64,000 nucleotides of DNA from Flammulina velutipes. Taxonomy: Eukaryota > Basidiomycota > Agaricomycetes > Agaricales > Physalacriaceae. The position numbers and the translations under genes are program-made. Positions 12,049 through 21,868 of this stretch are shown one piece after another. Position 1 is the first letter of the stretch; every line of letters begins with the position of its first letter. The notes under the pieces were generated by a model. It saw only the letters and a program-made list of their open reading frames with translations. It searched no databases and had not been told where the DNA came from. The stretch is taken from NCBI GenBank assembly GCA_011800155.1, contig CM022368.1, positions 434,001 to 498,000 on the forward strand, in the 5' to 3' direction.

Positions 12049-14090
12049 ATGCGGTCGTCCACTTCGCTCGCTCTTCTCTCGTTGACCTCCACGGCTCTCG
12101 CGTTTGGCTCCATCCATGAGGGTATCAAAAGACAACACAGGATGAAGAGGCTCCCTACCTCTATCAAAAGTAGAGCTGACTCTGTCGTCGCGTACTACGG
12201 CTACCAGGTATTACCCCTCCATCTTCCCGCGATACAAATTTCTCATACTTGCATAGGCCAAAACCAATGGTGCCTGCGGTTGGTTGAGCGCTGATACCGA
12301 TTTTATTGTTGGTCTCGGAGAGTCCTATCTCACGTACGAGAACAACGATAACTGTGGCAAACAGGCGAGTTCCTATATCTTTTCGCTGATGGCGAAACTC
12401 AAACGTCCTAGGTTATCGTCTCTCTCGCCGACGATCCCTCAAAATCCGTTACCGCGACGGTCACCGACTCTTGCCGCGAATGTGACTTGTACCTATCCGT
12501 TGCTGCCTTCGAAGCTCTGGCTGGATCTTTGGATGCTGGCTCACGTACGTTCGCGCCATCAATTCGGCCATACCATGTTCTAACCACATCCCGTAGTCAA
12601 CGTAACCTGGGCTTTCACCGACGAAGAAGCAACTCCTGCTGAAGTTGCTGCCGTCGCTCCTACAACTGCCATCGAGGAAGACTCGGAATCTGCCTCGGAA
12701 TCTGTACCCGCTGCTTCCCTGGAAGAATCTGTCTACACCCCCGATCCTAGTGCGTTGCATCAATTCCAAACATATCTCCCCTAACTCACTCCCAATTTAG
12801 CCGTCACCGCTGGCACCTACACTATCAGCACTACGATCGCAGTCCCTACCGTACCGGTCAGCACTGGTGGTACCTCCAACGATGGCTGGAAGAGCGCCAA
12901 CTATCTTACCGGAGAAGGCCTTTTCGACTTCTTCAACTTGTACTTATTCCCTCACATGTTTTTGATTTGCGCTGATAGAAGGATAATAGCGATCTTGGCC
13001 CAGCTGACAACAGCGGTGCTGCTAACTACGTTGGCCGCGACAGCGGCTTGGTGTACGCCGATGGTGATGGTAACTCAGTCATTGCCATTGACACTACCCA
13101 AGTCGTCGGTCTTCGTGATTCCGTCCGCATGGTCTCCAAGACCCCCTTCAACGTTGGTAAGTCTTTCGCTGATTATGTGCGACCGAGATGTTCATTCAAT
13201 CTAGGCTCCTTAATCGCCGTTGATGTCAAACAGATGCCTGCTACTTGTGGCGTGTAAGCAATATGTTATTTGCAGATCTATGATTCCTAACTTCATACAG
13301 TTGGCCCGCCATCTGGTTAAACGGAGGTTGCACCTGGCCCGAATGTGGTGAAATTGATATCCTTGAGGGTGTCAACATGTACGTTGATTGGCTTCCTCGT
13401 AAACGACCTATCTAACGATTGAATGTGCCTAGGTACACCCAGAACATCGTCTCCGTTCACACCGGCAATGGTTGCAGCCTCGTTGAGTCTGCTATTGATA
13501 GCCTGACGGCTGCTGTCCTCAAGACGACTTCTACTCTCAGCTGCAGCGCCTACAACGACCCCGCTGCCTGCGGCTTCAACCTCCACTCCGAGACCTCGTA
13601 CGGTGTTCCCTTCAACAACGTTGGCGGTGGAACCTGGGCCACCCTAGTCACCTCTAATGGTATCGACTTTTACTTCTGGAACGAGGGTAGCGTCCCCGCC
13701 GATCTCGTTGCCAACGCTCCCTTGCCCAGCACATGGGGTGCGCCGCTCGTCTCCGTCCCCAGCACATCGTGCGATATCGCCAGCAACTTCAAGGATCTAT
13801 ACCTCACTATCAACATCAACTTGGGCGGTAGCTTTGCTGGTGCCGTTTGGGATGCCAGTACGTGTTTCTATACCTTTCGCTTCGTGATACTGATATTATT
13901 GTAGCTGGTAACGGCCAAGACACCAGCTGTGCCGCAAGGACTGGCTTCAGCTCTGCTGCTGATTACATCTCCCAGACCGGCTCTGCCTTCGCCGGAGAAC
14001 AATTTGTACGCGTTTTTCTTCCACGAGTAGAGCCAAGGACTTACTTGCACTTCATAGACCATCCGTTCTATTAAGACCTACACTCAGTAG
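12049..14090 (+). CDS. Secreted expansin-like (DPBB) domain fused to GH16 glucanase
   Basis: Eleven exons sum to 1,545 nt, giving 514 residues in one open frame. Residues 1-18 form a signal peptide. Residues about 44-135 form a double-psi beta-barrel of RlpA/expansin type, with GACGW, NCGKQVIV, the TDSCREC signature and an LSVAAFEAL helix. An acidic Ser/Thr linker (about 140-200) leads to a GH16 domain with WPAIWLNGG and the catalytic EIDILE motif (E320, D322, E325). The C-terminus [10 protein letters not shown] is the usual last GH16 strand. The second intron (12365-12411) starts with GC instead of GT. GH16 enzymes cut beta-1,3 or mixed-linked glucans; expansin barrels loosen polysaccharides without hydrolysis. 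Cell-wall remodelling or substrate attack is inferred. Reading it as two genes is unlikely because the frame closes across every junction. Confidence 0.88.
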
Positions 14091-14407
14091 GCGACTTCGT
14101 GGATTTCAGGAAGTAATGACATTGTATACATTCCTACCATATACCTATATACCTGATCTTTCTATTACCTTTTTGTTTGAACGTGTCATCTTGGCCGGTT
14201 CTGGAGATGGAACATTTGAAGGCAGGACATTTTGCGTACTCTATTACACCATTGCCAGTAAATGGCATGTAAATTTTCTCGAACGAGTGTCTTTTTTTAC
14301 CTGGAAGAGTGTCTGGCTGCTCTACCAATGGGCTGAGTGAATGGATCGCTACGACCACTTGCTACGCCATTTAAGACAGACATTTTTCAAAGCATCTCCG
14401 TTCTACA

Positions 14408-17104
14408 CTATGAACGTATCCTACGATAAAACAACAAATACGCCGTCCGAGAACTCGCGTCGTCTCTATCCCAAGCATCAAAGACATCTTCATGCTTTAC
14501 ATCGGACACCAAATCGTCATCTATGCGGATCCACCCTTCCCTCGCACTCGTAGATGTCGAAGGGAACCGTGCCGGATGTAGAACGTCTAGTGTATAATGA
14601 CCCCCCGAAGCAGAGATGCCATGATGATAAACGGCTACATGAAACGAATCAGCGGGGAGACGTGCAAAGTTGAAAGCTAGTACCTCCAAAGAGCTTGTAA
14701 CGCGTGGGATGAGGTTTGCGGGAGGTAGGTGCCATGATGTCTGTTACCTCACATTGAGAAAAAGGATATACAAGGAGATAAAACACTAACCATTACCAAT
14801 CTCCAGCTCGGGTCCGAACCTAACTTGCTTTCCGACCTTCACTACATCGCCCACAGTGGTATCGAAGTGGAACCGCTTGACGTGTAGGATGAGGATAGCT
14901 GGTAATGATTCGATGAGGACCTGTTGACTAGCATCGATGGTGATTCCAGGTCTTGCAGAAGACGTCATCTGGATGTTTTGAGGGTCAGAAATGTGCTTCA
15001 AAGCGTCTTGGATCGTGTGGATGTGGTCCGGCTAGAAGACAGGTCAGCCATCAGCTGCCTCTGCTCTGCGTCTCAAGGCCGTTCACCTGTATGTCTAATC
15101 GCAAGGACCTCCAATCTTCAATCGTCACAGAATCCTTTTGTTGTGGCGCGCGCAAGGTTGAACGTGCCTTGCCGCCGAAAATTTTGGTTATCGGAGATTC
15201 CGTAGTTTTAACCTTGCGAAAGAGGTTGAGCATTGCGGTTGAGAAATAGACGTACGGACGTACTGTTCGGGTAATGACTGTGCGGTTCTTTTTGCCTACC
15301 TCTAACCATCCATCATCGGCGGGAGCTTCTTCTTCCTCGTGTTCTTCGACCGTAGTATCAGGCTGTACTTGTTCTGGAGGTGTAAGAACGTTGATCATGT
15401 GCAACAGCTCCTCCTCGAGAGTGTCCAAGTAGAATCCAAGAAACTCTTCCGCGTCTTCTTGATGTCCACCCTTTCGCAAGTGTTATTTGGAGATTCAAGC
15501 AGGCGAAGACGAAGACGTACCCTCATGGAATCGAACCGTTTTTTCTCCTTCATCGCCTCGTAGATATACGAAGGAATGAAAGATTCATAGTCAGTCTCAT
15601 CCGCCTCCGGGACGAGTCTTTCTTTGCCTTTCCGTCCGTTCGTGGTCGGCGGAGCACTCTCCTTCTTCTCTACTTCGTAGAATTCCTTCAAAAACTCCAC
15701 AGTCGAAGAGACAAGCGGCGCGTCGTTCATAATTCTTTCCCCGCTCCCAACAAGCTTCCCGAGCTCATGGAACAGCTTGAAGAAAGGCGGACAGTACAGT
15801 AGAATCTGCAGGACGGAATTGGCAAAGCACATGTTGCCGGTGTTGATGAGTCCGCGAGGCTTGAGCTTGGTAGGCGATGGTCCAGAGGCAGTACTGCCAT
15901 TGGTCAATAGACCCAGGAGATCGTTCTTCTTGCTTGGAGAGACGGGGGCGGGCGCAACAGCAGGGATTGAAAATCCAACGACTGCAGACTTGGGTAGAGC
16001 ATTCTTGACGTGGCCGTTTGTTGTCGTAGGTTTTAGAAGAGACGCCCATGACTTCTTCGGGGGCGGCGGAGCCGCAGAGGTCGATGATGACGAGGGCTGA
16101 GCTTCAGTTGCGAGAAGTTCTCGTTTTGGGGAACCTGAAGGAGAGACAGAAGTATGTGACGATATAGGAGAACCGGGGACGGTAGGAGTATCTGTGCTTT
16201 CAGATGAAGGAACTGTCGATGACGAGGATGATTCGAGTTGGACATCTTCCGGTATTGACTTTAGCGAGGGTGACTGTGGTAAAGCTTTGTCGACATGTTC
16301 TGGAGATACTGGCCGGATTTCTGGAGAAGTAGGTCGATCCTCCGTAACAAATGTAGGCGGGGGTGCAGGTGGCAACGACGTTGGGGGAGGCAGTTGGAGT
16401 GCATCACGAACAATGTGGGCAGGCGGTTTGCAGTGAGGAGAGAAGATGATTCCGGGTGCGTGAGAAGGATTGTCAGGTCTTTTGGACCAGATAACCCATT
16501 CTGCAGACCCAAAGGGAGTTTGCTGAGAATCAGAGCTAGTAGGAGACGGAGAGTTTGTGCGGGAGATGGGGGGCGTGGGGTTGGGTGGTAGTTGTGATGC
16601 TGACGATTTTAGCCCATTTGAAGCAGGAACGTCAGCGTCAGTAGATATAGCATCTGGCAGTATGGGTACATCTGTTACAGGTGGTGGTGGCATCGAAAGC
16701 TGTTTGGGTAATGGGGACAGGTGTTGTGGCTGCTGCCATGATTGAGGGGGCGGTGGCGGATATGGCACTGAGGCGGCGTGTTGAGGAGCATAGGGGTACG
16801 GAGGAGCAAAGCTGGGAGGGTAAGGATGCATTGGAACGGCATGGGGAGAGTGTGGCGAAAATGGTTGCGTTGGGTAAGAATTGTGGTTGGGTCCTCCGCG
16901 GGCAGCGTGTTGGCTGTATGACCCACGACCTCGACTAGGTAAGTGAGTAGGTGACATTGGATGTCCTGTAGACATGTGGGGGCCAGGATATTGGTAGGGG
17001 TGCGAGCTGGGTCCTGCACCGTTCGGGCCGTACATCATTGTAGGCGGCGAGTAGTAGTTGGAGGGCCCAGGCCCAGGAGGCGGTGGTGGATAGGGAGCCG
17101 TCAT
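14408..17104 (-). CDS. Ubiquitin C-terminal hydrolase, Ubp3/USP10-like
   Basis: The start is the MTAPYPPPPPGPGP methionine at 17104. A long, Pro/Ser-rich disordered N-terminal region (about 420 residues) precedes the USP catalytic domain. The Cys box is GLINTGNMCFANSVLQ, followed by KGGHQEDAEEFLGFYLDTL, and the His box is GISASGGHYTLDVL with WIRIDDD supplying the third catalytic residue. All key residues are present. The long N-terminus and the DDGWLEVGKKNRTVITR insert resemble Ubp3/USP10, which with Bre5/G3BP acts in trafficking, ribophagy and stress-granule control. Introns are short GT-AG. A minus-strand leader with a possible 5' UTR intron extends to about 17150. The gene is convergent with the GH16 gene. 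Confidence 0.92.
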
Positions 17105-17598
17105 AGTACTGTTCTTGCGTAAATACTATGCTTTTGCTGGTCTTGTGAAGAAACTCACAGACGCTTGAGTGATCAGATAATCTTTTGCCAGACAATTCCA
17201 CGAGTTGCACAGTTGTGTTTGCTGCGTTTCGTCGACCACAAGTTCGCGGTACGGTATCTGCACTGAAAATAGCAAGCCGTGCCGTTGCAGTAGTGAAGGT
17301 AAGAATTAGAAAGAAAGCCGCGTCCATTGATTACCAAGCTCGGCATATGCCACTACACTCTTGACTTGACATTCGAATTCATTTGACTCATTTGAACGTT
17401 GGCAGACACCTTATGCAAAAAAAGCTTCGCCACGAATGAGAGGATCGTCTTGAATGACTCGCCATGCTGTCAAATAACAGATAGAGAGACGTTGACATGC
17501 GAAAATTGCCATTCAAGTCAGACCAGGTAGATACATTGTACGTGAAGGATATTTCTGGTTCATAAAATAATGGATAGCCGCCGATATCATGATTCGAA

Positions 17599-18777
17599 TC
17601 ATACACAATGAACTTCGCCGTCAGCGTGTGTATCTACGAAGCGATCAGCTGACTGGCAACACAGGAATACGTCAAAAGCTTACGGCAAGATTCCTCCGCG
17701 GTGGTCGTGGTCGTCGACGCGACGGAGGTCTGAGCGCTAGCCTGGCTCGTAGTCGAAGTGGCTGCGGCACTGCTGGTTTCGGTATGGTCGTGATCCTCTT
17801 CAATTGGGACGCCAGTGCATCCTTCACCAGGATTTCCGACGACGCGAGCGTATACATCGGCAGCAAAGTACTAACCCGTAAGTTAGCGATGGATCGATAA
17901 AATTAAATACAGCAGTTCATACCTGGAGGGTATGGGTGTTGAACGGAGCGTTAGTCGGATTTTCCTTTGCAAGTTCCAAGCAATCAGAGTAAGAATCGGC
18001 AAAGTGGCCAACTAGCTCGTTTCCAATGCTGGGGACATGGTAGAAGCGATGACTGGAGTTTAGACATTAGCGGGAGAATTCGTGGAAGCGCGATGCAAGC
18101 CTTACATGAGATCGGTGGCAAAGTAATAGGAGGCACTCGAACCGGCGACAGTGTAACCAAGAGCACAGAACTGCTCCAAAGGTTTGCGATTTTCGTACGA
18201 GAGAGGGCAAATCACGGTCTCGAGCGTGGCATTATCCCCACGCCAATGACCGTGCCAACCGTCTTGATGGCAGCTGGAATAAACATGGTTAATGACTTGA
18301 CGAAAATCGTAATGAGATGGATAACTTACTTTCCGTCGATATCATCGCAGCGCAAAACGACACCCGTCTTGTCACCGCTGATGAGGTATTCGAAAGCCTA
18401 ACCATTCGGATGAGTATAACGAGAGAGGATGAAGGTGGATGCTTACACCGATGACAGCGTAAGGCTCTGCATTACCGAAGTAAGTTTTGTAAACCTCGTC
18501 CGTGTGGCCATGTTCAAGAACGTCTTTAAAAGGATTAGCGTAAAAAAAGAGATCTGTGTGATTAATACTTACAGTCCCGGGCAACGGCGGCAATTTCGTA
18601 CGTCTCAGCAAGAGCTCTTGTCAGCTGACGGTGTTCTGTGGCGTTACACGATTCGTGGATCGTGATGGTCGACGTGTGGTTGAGTTCTCTGGACTGGACG
18701 CTCTTCTCCGCGGAAGCCAGGGGACGGGCTGCGGAGAGTGTGGCGAGAAGAAGCGAGATTGAAGTCGTGAAGAGCAT
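17599..18777 (-). CDS. Secreted zincophore, Pra1/Asp f2 family
   Basis: Seven exons joined by GT-AG introns give 289 residues. Residues 1-23 are a signal peptide. The body has paired cysteines and an HRFYH motif (174-178) like that of the Pra1/Asp f2 fold. A Ser/Thr-rich stalk starting EEDHDHTETSS (about 240-277) leads to the extreme C-terminus SCHTHADGEVHCV. This Cys/His tail is the hallmark of fungal Pra1-type zincophores and is encoded by a separate last exon that follows an intron at about 17635-17687. Known role: the protein is secreted, binds Zn2+ outside the cell and returns it to the Zrt1-type ZIP transporter. It is divergent from exactly such a transporter, with 646 bp between the start codons. 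Confidence 0.88.
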
Positions 18778-19423
18778 CGTAGCGATATCGTGAACAGAAC
18801 GCGTTAGACGTTGAAAGGCAAAGCTTGTGCAAAGAATTTGGATAGCGGGGAGCGCATCTTAAGTAAGTCGCGCGTCGCCAAGAAATGTGAGTACCAGAGC
18901 AGTATCTCCTCGAGGAACAGTTTTGAAAGACCCATGGTAGGCTATGGTGCGAGAGCTCAGGGTCATAGCGGGGACTGGGGAGGTCCTTGAGCGGTGACAT
19001 AATTCCAGCCAATCAGAGAGCTCGTTTTGGAGCTTGTAGGCTGTCGTTTTATGCGCAAGAATTACAAGGGTGCCATAAATGAGAGCCAAGGAGATAATAG
19101 AAGTCGTCGGATGTTCTGTGGTATATATAGCAGATGACGGTTCGAGAAAGAGGCTTGTTTGATCTTTCGTCGAAACGGTCATCTTCCTCCTCGTTTGTGA
19201 CGCAGCGTTCGATATGGCAATGATGATGGCCTGGTCACGGTGCAGACTGGTGCAGATGTTGGCTATCTTCACGCTTGGAAGCTCCTAGCCAAGCCTTCGA
19301 ACAGGAACGTCGGCGCTGAAATCGATGCAATCCCATACGGCACAACCTTGGAGGTACTCACAGTACTCGCTTTATACTACGGCATCTTAATCGCCACTCC
19401 GAGAGATCTTGCTCATAGGCGTC
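18778..19423. promoter_or_regulatory. Shared bidirectional promoter of zincophore and ZIP genes
   Basis: 646 bp separate the two divergent start codons. It contains a TATA-type element (TGGTATATATAG) near 19115-19128, a TATA-like TTTATACT at 19371-19378 upstream of the ZIP start, and a near-consensus zinc-responsive element annotated separately. A shared, zinc-controlled promoter is inferred from the family pairing in other fungi. Confidence 0.55.
19345..19355 (+). promoter_or_regulatory. Candidate zinc-responsive element (Zap1/ZafA type)
   Basis: The 11-mer ACCTTGGAGGT differs at one position from the yeast Zap1 consensus ACCTTNAAGGT. It ends 68 bp upstream of the ZIP transporter start codon, a typical distance for these sites. 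Function is inferred from sequence and location only. Confidence 0.45.
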
Positions 19424-21258
19424 ATGAAGTCTTCAATCCCTCTCAGAGCCCTCCATGCTGCGTGTATGTTATGCCTCCTCGTCGTTCCCAGTGTATCTGC
19501 TGGTAGCAGCTCGGGCGAGCTCAAAGTAAGGCAGGGAGTTGTCTTCCCTTCGACAACCGATGCGGCTTCTACCACGACAGAGACTACGGCGCCAACGACC
19601 ACTTCTGTCGACGTTGAGGCGACAGGATCGATCGCTCCAAGTCCGACGAACTCTGGTGTCTGCGTGAGTTATTTTTCGTGTCATCCAGCCTCGTATCGAC
19701 TTTTTGTGTCTAGTCGCTTCACATCGATCATTGGCACTGTGAAGGAACGGGAACAGCCACCGTCAATTCTGCCTTGTACGTTCTTGCTCATTTATTTTTA
19801 CTACGACTATTCTAACGCAAATGTAGGGAGGCTTCCTACTCATCCGCTCGTGGCCCAGAACCTACGGGACGTGGCGAGTGTGAAGCTCACGAAGATCATT
19901 GGCACTGCGACGAAGAGGAATCAGATAGCGTCGTCTCCGAGTCTGGAGGTGAAGGATGTGTGCAACACGGTACACACTTCCATTGCCCCGCGGGTGTCTC
20001 TGCTAGCTGTGATTCCGTGGATCTGGGCGGCTATAACATGGTGAGCCTGATTAGCGGATAGTAAAAAAATCTACGCTAACTAACTATGTAACAGGCCTTA
20101 CACATTGTAGCGCTCTTCGTGTTATTGATTGCTTCAGGCGTTGGTGTCATTCTGCCCGTAGTTTTCAGCACCATGCAGAGCCGTCCATGGCTCTCGACAA
20201 CTCTATTCGTCTTAAAGCACTTCGGAACGGGTATCATCATATCCACAGCGTATGCAAACATTTTTTTAAATTGCTTTCCCAACCAACTCATCTCCCCGTA
20301 GTTTCATACATCTTTTGATGCACGCCTTTGTCATGTTTGCCAATGAATGTCTAGGAGAACTCCAATACGAAGCCATCGCTCCAGCTATCGCTATGGGTTC
20401 TCTGATGGTCTTCTTTTTGGTGGACTTCTTTGCCGGGCGTTGGGTAAGCTTACTAGTACTAGTACGCTTTGAACATTTCTGATATTTTCATAGATGGGAC
20501 GGGCGCGCGTCAGAGAACATGACGACGAAAATTCTGTAGACAAGGAACCTCAAGGAGCATTCGCTGAGCATGGTCATGACCATGCTCCCAAGGCGATTAT
20601 AGCTGTAGACGCAGCCTCTCGACAAGCGCATTGGGACGTGCAGATGCTGGAGGCTGGTGTAGCCTTCCACTCTGTCATGATAGGTGTTTCATTAGGTGCT
20701 CAGGCCGAGTCTGGGTTCATTACGACGTTCTGCGGTATGAATCATTATTATGGATGGCTACTTTGACTAAACTCGGAGTTTTCTAGCTGTCGTGTTCCAT
20801 CAACTTTTCGAAGGGCTAGGGCTCGGTTCGCGGATTGCTACGTTGTCCTGGCCAAAAGGAACGCACTGGAGGAAATGGTTAATGTGCGCGATCTATACCA
20901 CGATTACTCCCATCGGTATTGCTATTGTACGTTTTCTCCATCTCGCAATACATACCGTACTGAACTCTACCGCAGGGAATTGCCGTCCACGAATCATTCA
21001 ACCTCAATGGGCGGACCGCATTGATTTCTATCGGTGTATTGGATTCCATCGCCGCGGGAATTTTGATCTATGCCGGAGTGTATGTTCCTTCCTCCATTGT
21101 TTAGTTGAATCTTCTGACAGTCATCTAGCTGCCAATTACTTATGTTAGAATGGATTAACGGCGAAATGCTTTACATCAAGAAATCCAAATTGGTGTTGGG
21201 TATGACTTCGCTTTTCCTGGGTCTCTTTGCCATGTCACTGATAGGAAAATGGGCCTAA
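19424..21258 (+). CDS. ZIP-family plasma-membrane zinc transporter (Zrt1/ZrfC-like)
   Basis: The start is MKSSIPLRALH, giving a signal peptide of about 26 residues. The extracellular N-terminal domain has three Cys/His modules: CSLHIDHWHC (80-89), CEAHEDHWHC (119-128) and CVQHGTHFHC (145-154). The ZIP membrane core begins at ALHIVALFVL. The histidine-bearing TM4 (HSVMIGVSLG) and TM5 (HQLFEGLGLGS) carry the metal-translocation residues. The cytoplasmic loop has the EHGHDHAP metal-binding motif, and the protein ends LFAMSLIGKWA. Several short introns interrupt it. The acceptor of the last intron is best placed at CATCTAG, giving AGVCQLLMLEWINGEM. Role: uptake of Zn2+, probably in partnership with the divergent zincophore. 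The extended Cys/His ectodomain resembles that of alkaline-pH transporters such as ZrfC. Confidence 0.9.
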
Positions 21259-21868
21259 TTAAATATCTTCTACGTATTACGAACCCACGATGAACCCATT
21301 TTGAAGTACAAAAAACACGCGCCAAGACGCGATATGACAACGTGACCGTTTAATGTGGCGCTACTGGGCGCATGGTAATGCCGGTGCCACTGTACATCAG
21401 CAGCGAGGTATATTGACAGTTCGTTCCTTTTGAGAAGTAAACTGGATGAATTCAAATAAGATAGCTGAATGACCCCGCGTGGACTAGTGTCGATAAGAGT
21501 CTGCGACAGTCAACAACTTTATATTTGCATGTGGCCGTCCTCTGTGGTCCCTTGATAATGTCTGGAGCAGACTAGCTTTTCAGACAGAAACATAGCTTCT
21601 GCTGATACTTACACCGTTCATTGAGTCCACGGCTTTCAATCAAATGTCAATCAACGTTCGTCTCCCGAAAGCGCACGGTTTACAATGTAATCTGCAGGCA
21701 CAATTCCCACGTTGCCTCGAAATCGCGCCAAGCGTGTTGCCAAGACCTTCCCCATGCACCATGCCATCATCATGATATGACTGCCATGTACCTTGCATAT
21801 ACCCGCCAAAGCCGCCTTTTTATATAAGGGCAAGCACCAGATGGCAACTTACGTTCCGCCTAGCTATC
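21259..21868. other. Intergenic region and 5'-nucleotidase promoter
   Basis: No gene seen. A clear TATA box, TATATAAGG at 21821-21829, lies 40 bp upstream of the 5'-nucleotidase start codon at 21869. Confidence 0.5.

Noticed and set aside
16194..16938. Gly-rich plus-strand ORFs
   Set aside because: Antisense shadows of the Pro/Ser-rich N-terminus of the deubiquitinase.
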